DNA from: Acidimicrobiia bacterium
Lineage (GTDB): Bacteria > Actinomycetota > Acidimicrobiia > Acidimicrobiales > Ilumatobacteraceae
Assembly (NCBI GenBank): GCA_010030605.1
Contig: RHCK01000137.1
Location: forward strand, 1-5,162
DNA length: 5,162 bases
Direction of reading: 5' to 3'
The notes beneath the pieces are model-generated. The model did no database searches and was not told where the DNA came from. It saw only the letters and a list, made by a program, of their open reading frames with translations. The translations under genes were made by a program, and so were the position numbers. This document shows positions 1 to 5,162 of this stretch, piece after piece (within the stretch, counting starts at the first letter, position 1; each line of letters starts with the position of its first letter).

Positions 1-335
1 ATCTTGGCGAGGTTGGGCTTGAACGCCAGCACGATGGCGCACACGAGACCCACCAGCAATCCACCGATGGCAAAGGCGGGGAACTTGTACACCTCCCCCT
101 CGGGTGCTTCGACTCCGAGCCAACCGACCGTGGCGCCCGCCAACAACAGAACGAAGAGCACCGCCGTCGCACTGGCCGTTCCACCCACGGTCATTGCTCG
201 CGTGGTGGGATTCCACGGACTGGTGGGTCCGTCGCTCATCGGAGCACGTGTCGCCGGATCCGGTGCTCCCCAACCAGCCGACTCGGATTCCGCGGCGGCG
301 CGCAACTTCTTGTCGTTCAACATCGGATTCGCCAT
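1..335 (-). CDS. YccA/Bax inhibitor-1 family membrane protein (partial, N-terminal part)
   Basis: The minus strand reads open from ATG at 335-333 to the left edge: 111 full codons and no stop. The product begins MANPMLNDKK, then has a Gly/Pro-rich soluble stretch with W22 and W41. Two hydrophobic segments follow, at about residues 52-74 (ending GATVGWLG) and 86-105. The second is followed by FKPNLAK. This start (MANP.L), the T.GGTA.AT entry to the first helix, and the 'FKP.LA' after the second helix are what I know from actinobacterial YccA/BI-1-like integral membrane proteins of roughly 250-290 aa, so well over half is missing to the left. AGGAG (plus-strand 343-347) lies 7 nt before the ATG and supports this start. 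Family members are multi-pass inner-membrane proteins. E. coli YccA is a substrate and modulator of the FtsH protease, but the role of this actinobacterial subgroup is not settled. It is divergent from the sigma-factor gene. The family call is fairly secure, the function is not. Confidence 0.8.
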   Translation of the reverse strand, partial: MANPMLNDKKLRAAAESESAGWGAPDPATRAPMSDGPTSPWNPTTRAMTVGGTASATAVLFVLLLAGATVGWLGVEAPEGEVYKFPAFAIGGLLVGLVCAIVLAFKPNLAK

Positions 336-342
336 GTCTGGA

Positions 343-347
343 CTCCT
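343..347 (-). promoter_or_regulatory. Ribosome binding site of the YccA-like gene
   Basis: On the minus strand AGGAG sits 7 nt upstream of the ATG at 335. It is a near-ideal Shine-Dalgarno match and fixes the start of a gene that would otherwise be hard to call because it runs off the window. Confidence 0.7.
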
Positions 348-377
348 GCTCTCTGAATTTTCGCTGTGCAAGTTCTC

Positions 378-399
378 CGACGTCCGTTTGCTGACGTCG
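378..399. repeat. Perfect inverted repeat CGACGTC-N8-GACGTCG
   Basis: CGACGTC at 378-384 and its exact reverse complement GACGTCG at 393-399 are separated by 8 bases. Each arm also contains the self-palindrome GACGTC, so the element is both an inverted and a direct repeat. It lies 43-64 bp upstream of the YccA-like start, where a dimeric regulator could act on that gene. No regulator is identified; an operator role is inference. Confidence 0.45.
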
Positions 400-506
400 A
401 TCATGAACCGATGTGAAGCCGGGTTCGTAGCGATTCACGCACCGCTTCGCAACCCTGAATCACATCAATTTCACCGTGACGACAAACTACCGAAACACGA
501 TCATCG

Positions 507-516
507 CGTCATGACG
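507..516. repeat. 10-bp perfect palindrome CGTCATGACG
   Basis: CGTCATGACG equals its own reverse complement. It lies between the two divergent genes, about 33 bp upstream of the candidate -35 box at 549. It could be a regulator site, but a 10-bp palindrome can also occur by chance. Confidence 0.3.
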
Positions 517-528
517 GCAACCTTTTTC

Positions 529-542
529 GACGAAGTTTCGTC
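529..542. repeat. Inverted repeat GACGAA-GT-TTCGTC
   Basis: GACGAA at 529-534 and TTCGTC at 537-542 are exact reverse complements around a 2-base centre. The repeat ends 6 bp before the candidate -35 box of the sigma-factor gene, a usual place for an activator or repressor site. It does not match the actinobacterial LexA box (GAAC-N4-GTTC). Confidence 0.35.
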
Positions 543-548
543 CGCTGG

Positions 549-576
549 TTGATGAAGCGTGATCGGTCGGTATCGT
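549..576 (+). promoter_or_regulatory. Candidate sigma-70-type promoter for the sigma-factor gene
   Basis: TTGATG (549-554) and TATCGT (571-576) are separated by 16 bp. Each matches 4 of 6 bases of the TTGACA/TATAAT consensus. Transcription from here would begin near 583 and leave a leader of about 115 nt before the GTG start. The match is modest and other promoters in the region cannot be excluded. Confidence 0.3.
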
Positions 577-634
577 TCCCGCCATTACCGCCGAAGGGGA
601 CCGGCAAACCCCAGTTTTCAGCAGTAATCGACCG

Positions 635-651
635 CGGGATTCACACTCCCG
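635..651 (+). repeat. Short hairpin in the sigma-factor leader
   Basis: CGGGA (635-639) and TCCCG (647-651) can pair around a 7-base loop, ending 48 nt before the start codon. A weaker GGGG/CCCC pair (596-599 with 609-612) is just upstream and is followed by TTTT at 615-618. If the transcript begins near 583, both would be in the leader. They are too short to call a riboswitch or attenuator. Confidence 0.25.
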
Positions 652-688
652 AGGCCGTCAATCCGGTGAGCAACTATTCAAGTGAAGT

Positions 689-692
689 GAGG
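689..692 (+). promoter_or_regulatory. Ribosome binding site deciding the GTG start of the sigma-factor gene
   Basis: GAGG lies 7 nt before the GTG at 700. An in-frame TGA at 688-690 closes the frame upstream, so GTG 700 is the first possible start and has correct spacing. Confidence 0.65.
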
Positions 693-699
693 TTCCCAG

Positions 700-1638
700 G
701 TGGCCAAGGATCGCGTCGACCGTGATGAAGAGGACCTCGTCCGGCTGTATCTCTCCGACATCGGGCAGTACACACTTCTCACGAAAGATGACGAAGTTCG
801 TCTCGCCAAGCAGATCGAAGCTGGCAAGACCGCCCGCGAGGAATTCGGCACCGACGGCAAGGGTCTGACCCCGGCCAAGAAGCGCGAACTGCGCAACCTC
901 ATCAAAGACGGTGAGACCGCCGAGCGCGCCTTCGTCCAGTCCAACCTTCGACTCGTGGTCTCCATCGCCAAGAAGTATCAGGCGTCCGGTTTGCCGTTGC
1001 TCGACCTCATCCAAGAGGGCAACCTCGGCCTCATGCACGCCGTCGAAAAGTTCGACTGGCGCAAAGGCTTCAAGTTCTCGACCTACGCCACGTGGTGGAT
1101 TCGTCAGGCCATCACCCGCGGTATCGCCAACACCGGTCGCACCATCCGTCTCCCAGTGCACGCCGGCGACACCCTCGCCCGGCTGCAAAAGGCCCGCTCG
1201 CGCCTCGAGCTGAAGTTCGGTCGTCAGCCCAGCCTGCGCGAACTGGCCGCCGAGGTCGAAATGCCCGAGGACAAGGTCACCGAGGCTCTGCGCTTCGCCG
1301 CCGAGCCTCTGTCACTCAGTGAGCCGCTGCGTGAGGACGGCGACGCCGAACTGGGCGACGTGGTCGAGGACCGATCCGCCGAGAGTCCCTTCGAGGTGGC
1401 CGCCACCGCGTTGTTGCCCGAGGAGATTCAGCGACTGCTCGCTCCGCTCGACGAGCGCGAGCGCGAGATCCTGAAGCTTCGTTTCGGTCTCGACCGCGGC
1501 GAGCCCCGCACTCTCGAGGAAGTGGGCGAACACTTCAACCTCACACGCGAGCGCATTCGTCAGATCGAAGCTCGCGCGATGAGCAAGTTGCGTCACCCTT
1601 CCAGCGACACCGGCGCCCGCGACCTACTGGCCGTCTGA
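700..1638 (+). CDS. RNA polymerase sigma factor, RpoD/SigB-like (sigma-70 group 1 or 2)
   Basis: This 312-aa protein gives RNA polymerase its promoter specificity in the cytoplasm. Region 1.2 is at residues 10-42 (LYLSDIGQYTLLT). A short charged segment at 45-72 resembles that of streptomycete HrdB. Regions 2.1-2.4 span about 74-152, with SNLRLVVSIAKKY, LLDLIQEGNLGLMHAVEKFDW, the KFSTYATWWIRQAITR DNA-melting and -10 recognition helix, and GRTIRLPVH. Region 3 covers about 155-230. Region 4 is at 243-300, with the -35 recognition helix-turn-helix TLEEVGEHFNLTRERIRQIEARA. All usual blocks are present and no domain is broken. The long basic/acidic N-terminal extension and region 1.1 of many primary sigma factors are missing, which favours a SigB-like group 2 protein, although a short primary sigma factor is possible. 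ECF and SigH/SpoIIIC-type factors are ruled out by region 1.2 and full region 3. The GTG start follows an in-frame stop at 688. No anti-sigma gene is next to it. Confidence 0.95.
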   Translation: MAKDRVDRDEEDLVRLYLSDIGQYTLLTKDDEVRLAKQIEAGKTAREEFGTDGKGLTPAKKRELRNLIKDGETAERAFVQSNLRLVVSIAKKYQASGLPLLDLIQEGNLGLMHAVEKFDWRKGFKFSTYATWWIRQAITRGIANTGRTIRLPVHAGDTLARLQKARSRLELKFGRQPSLRELAAEVEMPEDKVTEALRFAAEPLSLSEPLREDGDAELGDVVEDRSAESPFEVAATALLPEEIQRLLAPLDEREREILKLRFGLDRGEPRTLEEVGEHFNLTRERIRQIEARAMSKLRHPSSDTGARDLLAV

Positions 1639-1643
1639 CCTTC

Positions 1644-1680
1644 CTGCTCTCGAATGCTGACTCGCCGGAGAGCGGTGTTT
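1644..1680 (+). terminator. Possible weak terminator hairpin in the tail-to-tail gap
   Basis: GCTCTC (1646-1651) pairs exactly with GAGAGC (1668-1673). The stem extends by a G-U and a C-G pair to 1644/1675 around a 16-base loop, and TGTTT (1676-1680) follows. It starts a few bases after the sigma-factor stop. The large loop and poor T-run make it a weak candidate. It is the only hairpin I find in the 61 bp between the two convergent genes. Confidence 0.3.
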
Positions 1681-1699
1681 CAGACTTCAAGCACGCGAG

Positions 1700-2878
1700 C
1701 TACTTCGACTCGAACGAGACGTAACCATCGTCTGACGTTTGTGAGATGAGATCGTCGAACGACTGTCCCGGTCCGATGATGTCATGGGCAAGTTGGGGTC
1801 CGTAACCCAGGTATAAGGTCCGTCGTCCCTGACCAGTATCGACTGGTGCCGGTGCCGCGTGCATCACGTGCGTGACGTGAATCGTCACATCTCCCGGCTT
1901 GGTCGACACCACTACGACTGGGAGGTCACTTCCGTCGATCACATCTCGTCGCACCGACGAGTCGTGTGAGCCGGCCAATATCGAGAATGCACCCGTACTC
2001 GGATTCGACTCAGTGAGTTGGATTCCAATGTGCAGACCAGGACAAGTGACAGTGTGACCCCCGAGACCGCAGTCGATATGCCAGGCCAGATTGGTAAGAC
2101 CGGCCGTGGCCCCGGGGCGCTTCAGGACGGCAAATGTTCCGTTGCCACGATCGGGGTGACTGACCAACCCCGGAATGGCTGCATCACATAGTCCGGTCAT
2201 CCGCACATCATCGTCGACCCACGCAATGTCGGGTGCTTTTTCGGTGACGTAGTGGATCTGGCATGGGTAACCCTCCCCGTCGGGTCCCGTCGTCCACCAC
2301 GTGCCCGGAGTGCTCGGTGTCGACTCGTGTTCGAGTCGCGAGATGGCCTCATCGATGGATGCGACCTCGTCGGATGAGAAGACATCGCGAACGATGGCGA
2401 ATCCGAACTCCCTGACGTGCGCACCAATCTCGTCGACCGAGTCGACACCGTGGGTGAACACTCGTGAGACGCGCGAGCGATCGACCATGGCCGGGTCGTA
2501 CACCGAACGACCTTGATACAGCGCACGCAGTGCCGGCTCCCATGCGTCGAACTGCACATATCCACCTACGTGGTACTTGACCGACCCGGTGACCTGCGCT
2601 CCGGGCACGGTCCGCAGTTCGTAATAGAAATCGGTGAAGGCGCGCGACGAGGCGAACTCCACCTCGACATGGGCGTCCGACTGAGCGCCGCTCCGAATGC
2701 GGACCGGACAACCCGGCTCGATCGTTACCGCACTGTCGCCGAGTCGCAGCACGATCGGTCCGAGCCCGTCGGTTCCCGGCCCCGCGAGAGCACAGGCGTC
2801 GGGGTCCGCTGCGAGGGCCCGGTGAACCGATTCGAAGTCGACGAGGGCGAAGCGCTCGGAAAGTTCACTGATCGTCAT
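1700..2878 (-). CDS. PhyH-type Fe(II)/2-oxoglutarate dioxygenase with SCP2-like N-terminal domain
   Basis: This 392-aa protein has no signal peptide or membrane helix, so it should be cytoplasmic. Residues about 135-365 fit the phytanoyl-CoA dioxygenase family. VREFGFAIVRDVFSSDE (155-171) is the usual family opening. WHID gives the metal-binding pair H267 and D269. GD at 329-330 followed by MHAAPAP places the distal metal ligand at H340. R352 or R353 is placed to bind the 2-oxoglutarate carboxylate. All catalytic ligands are therefore present and the enzyme is expected to hydroxylate a substrate using O2 and 2-oxoglutarate. Residues about 40-125 look like an SCP2/sterol-carrier fold, with VEVEF.S....F.DF and the GAQVTGSVKYHVGGYV pattern; such domains bind lipids or acyl-CoA. 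The domain call is from pattern only. The substrate is unknown. Start: ATG at 2878, with AAGGG (plus-strand 2890-2894) 11 nt upstream, somewhat distant. It lies 60 bp downstream of the transporter gene on the same strand and converges with the sigma gene. Confidence 0.85.
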   Translation of the reverse strand: MTISELSERFALVDFESVHRALAADPDACALAGPGTDGLGPIVLRLGDSAVTIEPGCPVRIRSGAQSDAHVEVEFASSRAFTDFYYELRTVPGAQVTGSVKYHVGGYVQFDAWEPALRALYQGRSVYDPAMVDRSRVSRVFTHGVDSVDEIGAHVREFGFAIVRDVFSSDEVASIDEAISRLEHESTPSTPGTWWTTGPDGEGYPCQIHYVTEKAPDIAWVDDDVRMTGLCDAAIPGLVSHPDRGNGTFAVLKRPGATAGLTNLAWHIDCGLGGHTVTCPGLHIGIQLTESNPSTGAFSILAGSHDSSVRRDVIDGSDLPVVVVSTKPGDVTIHVTHVMHAAPAPVDTGQGRRTLYLGYGPQLAHDIIGPGQSFDDLISQTSDDGYVSFESK

Positions 2879-2904
2879 TTCTTCGGGATCCCTTTGTCGT
2901 CTAA

Positions 2905-2913
2905 TTTATAACA
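2905..2913 (-). promoter_or_regulatory. Candidate extended -10 promoter of the dioxygenase gene
   Basis: Read on the minus strand the spacer holds TGTTATAAA: a TATAAA -10 box (2910-2905, 5 of 6 consensus) preceded by TGn, the extended -10 form that can work without a good -35 box. Positions at 16-18 bp spacing upstream match TTGACA poorly. Transcription would begin near 2898 and give a leader of about 20 nt that includes the ribosome binding site. It suggests that the oxygenase can be expressed apart from the transporter. Confidence 0.5.
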
Positions 2914-2942
2914 AACAATATCTGATACATAACTATTGTTAT
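2908..2942. repeat. AT-rich nested inverted repeats in the transporter-dioxygenase spacer
   Basis: AACAATA (2914-2920) is the exact reverse complement of TATTGTT (2934-2940), with 13 bases between. An alternative pairing joins ATAACAA (2908-2914) with TTGTTAT (2936-2942). A small TATC-T-GATA palindrome lies inside at 2919-2927. The right arm covers the transporter stop codon, and the left end touches the candidate -10 box. With no GC in the arms and no T-run it is a poor terminator, so an operator for a dimeric repressor is the better guess. Confidence 0.4.
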
Positions 2943-5162
2943 TCATTTTTCGCGGCCGCCTCGCCACTTCGTTCGACGGCCCGAACGTCGGTGCCGAGGT
3001 AACTGGCGATCACCTTCGGGTCAGATCGAACGCTCTCGGGGGTTCCGTCGGCGATCAACCGGCCCGACTCCATGCACACGACGCGATCGCTCACGGCCAT
3101 CACAAGTGGGACGTCGTGCTCAATGAGTACAACCGTGGCTCCGAGTTCGCGTTGGACCCGACGGATCAGCGGTTCGAAAGCCTCGGCCTCCCGCTGAGCC
3201 ACACCAGCGGTCGGCTCGTCGAGAAGCAACAGTGAGCCCCCGCCGGCCAGCAGACACGCGAGTTCCAAAATCCGGCGGGTACCGGTCGACAACGATGCCA
3301 CGGCATGCGAGGTGTACCTGGACAGCCCGACGAGCGACGCAATTTCATCGGCGGTGGAGACTGCGCTCCTCTCCCGACGCCGCGCGCCCGGTGTTCCCAA
3401 TAGCGACGGAACGAATCGCGAGTGTCCACGTGCCTCCAGCGCCACCATGATGGTCTCGCGCACCGTCAACGTCGGATATAAACGAGCGTTCTGAAAGGTA
3501 CGGCCGAGTCCGTGCGCATGTCGCGCGGCCGAACTCAGGTGGTCGATCCGATCACCGTAGAGTCGGATGATCCCGGTGGTCGGCACGAAACCACAGATTG
3601 CGTTCATCAACGTGGTCTTGCCCGCACCGTTCGCCCCCACGATGCCGATCAACTGACCAGCAGGAATCGTGAAACTCACGTTGTCGACGGCCGCGACGCC
3701 ACCGAATCGCACGCTGACCTCCGACAGTTCGAGTGCTGGTACAGAGGCATCAACGACATCCCTCGCCCTCCTCACCGCGACCGCGGAGATCGCCGGTCGA
3801 TCGACCGGCTCCGAGACCGTGCGCCGCGAAGCGGCCCAGGCCCAGATCCGGTCACGCACATCGAGTGCAACGCCGCCGAAACCACCGGGGAGGTAGAGCT
3901 GGACGATAAGCAGCCCCGCACCGGAGGTGAGTGCTTCGATGGCTGGCTTGTTGCCGAACAACGCCGGTAGTCCGAAGACCCACACCGCCCCGAGAACGGC
4001 ACCGGTCACCGAACCGAGGCCACCGATCACCACCACCGCGACGATCCGCAACGATTCCTTCACCTCGAAGGGAGCATCGGGTGTAAAACCCGGTTGGAGT
4101 ACCACGAAGAGGAACCCGGCGATCCCGGCCACCGAACCAGACAATGCGAATGCCGAGAGTTTCACCCGACGAGGCGAGACCGATGAGGACACGACTGCGG
4201 GCTCGTTGTCTCGCAGCGCCACCATCAGTCGACCGGGCCCGATGCGGCGAAGTCGCCCGATCATCAACGCCGTCACGGCAAGAACGGCGAGGCACAGCCA
4301 GAAGTAGGCGCGGGGCGAGGACAACGATAGGGCGCCGATGGCCGGTCGCCGAAGCGGCTCGACATAGCCGGCGCCGTCACTCCAGACATCGATTCGGAAC
4401 AGATAGCCGGCGGCCGCGGCCGCGAAGGCTAGCGTGGTCACCGACAGGAGGAGCCCACGTACGCGAAGCGCCGGCAGACCCACGATCACCGAGCTTGTTC
4501 CGCCAACAACGGCGGCGACGACAAGAGCACCAGCGAACGTGAGATGAGGGGTAATCGCAAACCCGCCGATCTCGATGGTGTCACCTCTCAAACACACCGC
4601 TCCGGCCAGACCGCCGAGGCCGGCGAATGCGATCTGACCGAGCGACAACTGCCCTGCCCATCCCGTGAGCATGGTGGTGGACACGGCGATCGTCGCCATG
4701 ATGACAACCGTCGTCCACGTCTGGACCTGTGATGGTTTGGTCCACAGCCATGGGACCACCACCAACACGAGGAGACCCGTGGTTGCCACACCTTGGGGCA
4801 GACGTGACCACAGTCGCCGGCCCCGAAGACCCGGCGGTATTCCCTGCCGAACGGGCACGGTCGACCAGTCTCCACCGTCGTCCCGACGAGCGGCAGTCAC
4901 CAACACGATGACGAGTAGGGCAACGAACAACAACAACTCGACCGCTCCCGGGTGGTCCTGGAGATTCCGAAGGCTGAGAGCCTCGACGATTCCGACCGCC
5001 GCACCGCCGACCAGACAGAGCGGCAGTGATGTCATGCGCGCGAGGAGAGCGACGACGAGGATGCGAAGGAGAAGAGTTGGCCCGGTCTGCTGCGAGGCAT
5101 TTCCGGTGAAACCAATGAGTGGGGCGACGGCGATCGACGCCAGGACCGCGAACGCCGACGCG
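2939..5162 (-). CDS. Fused branched-chain amino acid-type ABC importer: LivH C-terminus, LivM permease and LivG ATPase (partial, 5' end outside window)
   Basis: 740 residues are visible up to the TAA at 2941-2939, and the frame is open to the right edge. The 42 codons before the ATG at 5035 continue the protein: ...TLLLRILVVALLARMTSLP..., then a GGAAVGIVEAL helix, is a LivH-type permease end, so that ATG is internal. Counting it as residue 1: the LivH tail runs to about 50; a LivM-type permease follows at about 80-400 with some eight to nine hydrophobic segments, TGWAGQLSLGQIAFAGLGG (124-142), LRDNEPA (274-280) and GGLGSVTGAVLGA (338-350). A linker leads to a LivG-type ATPase at about 434-690: Walker A GANGAGKT (467-474), Q-loop Q515, signature LSTGT (582-586), Walker B LLLLDEP (602-608), switch H640, and a LivG C-terminal tail with IASYLGTDV (676-684). 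It should sit in the inner membrane with a periplasmic or lipoprotein binding protein and perhaps a LivF-type ATPase, neither in the window. The substrate is not shown; amino acids, urea, amides and aromatic acids all use this class. Confidence 0.88.
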   Translation of the reverse strand, partial: ASAFAVLASIAVAPLIGFTGNASQQTGPTLLLRILVVALLARMTSLPLCLVGGAAVGIVEALSLRNLQDHPGAVELLLFVALLVIVLVTAARRDDGGDWSTVPVRQGIPPGLRGRRLWSRLPQGVATTGLLVLVVVPWLWTKPSQVQTWTTVVIMATIAVSTTMLTGWAGQLSLGQIAFAGLGGLAGAVCLRGDTIEIGGFAITPHLTFAGALVVAAVVGGTSSVIVGLPALRVRGLLLSVTTLAFAAAAAGYLFRIDVWSDGAGYVEPLRRPAIGALSLSSPRAYFWLCLAVLAVTALMIGRLRRIGPGRLMVALRDNEPAVVSSSVSPRRVKLSAFALSGSVAGIAGFLFVVLQPGFTPDAPFEVKESLRIVAVVVIGGLGSVTGAVLGAVWVFGLPALFGNKPAIEALTSGAGLLIVQLYLPGGFGGVALDVRDRIWAWAASRRTVSEPVDRPAISAVAVRRARDVVDASVPALELSEVSVRFGGVAAVDNVSFTIPAGQLIGIVGANGAGKTTLMNAICGFVPTTGIIRLYGDRIDHLSSAARHAHGLGRTFQNARLYPTLTVRETIMVALEARGHSRFVPSLLGTPGARRRERSAVSTADEIASLVGLSRYTSHAVASLSTGTRRILELACLLAGGGSLLLLDEPTAGVAQREAEAFEPLIRRVQRELGATVVLIEHDVPLVMAVSDRVVCMESGRLIADGTPESVRSDPKVIASYLGTDVRAVERSGEAAAKNE

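Larger units (their letters stand above)
336..699. other. Divergent intergenic region between the YccA-like gene and the sigma-factor gene
   Basis: This 364-bp stretch lies between the starts of two divergent genes. I see no credible protein gene or tRNA in it. A plus-strand open frame that covers most of it begins inside the antisense of the YccA-like gene and has no family resemblance. The stretch holds the ribosome binding sites of both genes, several short perfect inverted repeats (378-399, 507-516, 529-542, 635-651) and a weak plus-strand promoter-like pair at 549-576. It is long enough for separate promoters in both directions and a sizeable leader in front of the sigma gene. Confidence 0.7.

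Noticed and set aside
529..542. LexA/SOS box near the sigma-gene promoter
   Set aside because: The GACGAA-GT-TTCGTC repeat lacks the GAAC-N4-GTTC core of actinobacterial LexA sites.
4..552. Plus-strand open frame of 182 codons at the left edge
   Set aside because: It lies antisense to the YccA-like gene, which has a clear family pattern and a ribosome binding site. The plus-strand product shows no domain and continues through the intergenic repeats; it is a shadow of GC-rich codon use.
634..660. ECF/SigR-type promoter (GGGATT...GTC) in front of the sigma gene
   Set aside because: GGGATT with GTCA 15 bp downstream only loosely resembles GGGAAT-N15/16-GTT; the key GTT is missing.
658..1188. 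Minus-strand open frame of 176 codons opposite the sigma gene
   Set aside because: It is antisense to the highly conserved regions 1.2-2.4 of the sigma factor and its translation has no recognisable fold. It is explained by the third-position GC bias of the real gene.
2914..2940. Rho-independent terminator after the transporter gene
   Set aside because: The inverted repeat has only one G-C pair in each 7-bp stem, a 13-base loop and no T-run on the minus strand, so it would be a very weak terminator; an operator or promoter reading fits better.
3512..3970. Plus-strand open frame of 152 codons inside the transporter gene
   Set aside because: It overlaps Walker A and the linker of a gene with all ABC motifs intact. 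The product is Arg/Asp/Pro-rich and unlike any family; treated as a shadow frame.
3852..4295. Minus-strand open frame of 147 codons in another frame of the transporter gene
   Set aside because: It overlaps the LivM helices in a different frame. The translation is Arg/Gly-rich with no hydrophobic pattern or motif.
2939..5035. Transporter CDS beginning at ATG 5035
   Set aside because: The upstream frame is open and encodes typical LivH permease sequence continuous with the residues after this methionine. I see no convincing ribosome binding site just before it.

Overview
The window looks like a piece of a high-GC actinobacterial chromosome. The best taxonomic clue is the sigma factor at 700-1638. 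Its region 2.4/3 wording (GIANTGRTIRLPVHAGDTLA) and its short length resemble the sigma proteins I associate with Acidimicrobiia (Ilumatobacter-like). That placement is inferred from remembered family patterns, not from a search. No rRNA, tRNA, CRISPR array, insertion sequence or phage gene is visible.

Layout: (1) 1-335, minus strand: the N-terminal 111 codons of a YccA/Bax-inhibitor-1 family membrane protein, cut by the left edge. (2) 336-699: a divergent intergenic region with several short perfect inverted repeats and a weak candidate promoter. (3) 700-1638, plus strand: a complete RpoD/SigB-like sigma-70 factor of 312 aa starting at GTG. (4) 1639-1699: a short tail-to-tail gap with a possible weak hairpin. 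(5) 1700-2878, minus strand: a 392-aa phytanoyl-CoA dioxygenase (PhyH)-type Fe(II)/2-oxoglutarate oxygenase with an apparent SCP2-like N-terminal domain. (6) 2879-2938: a strikingly AT-rich spacer with a good extended -10 motif and inverted repeats. (7) 2939 to the right edge, minus strand: one long reading frame joining the tail of a LivH-type permease, a complete LivM-type permease and a complete LivG-type ATPase of a branched-chain amino acid (HAAT) type ABC importer.

The transporter and the oxygenase are codirectional, transporter first, 60 bp apart. They could share a role in taking up and oxidising one substrate, but the AT-rich spacer appears to carry a promoter of its own, so the oxygenase may be expressed separately. 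The sigma factor and the YccA-like gene are divergent and share an upstream region. The two halves of the window (YccA/sigma and oxygenase/transporter) meet tail to tail and need not be related in function.

The most useful corrections to a naive ORF reading are two. The YccA-like gene at the left edge has no complete ORF and is masked by an antisense ORF. The transporter does not begin at the ATG at 5035 but continues through the right edge of the window. I see no clearly new biological system; the most unusual items are the three-part transporter fusion and the SCP2-like/PhyH fusion beside it.
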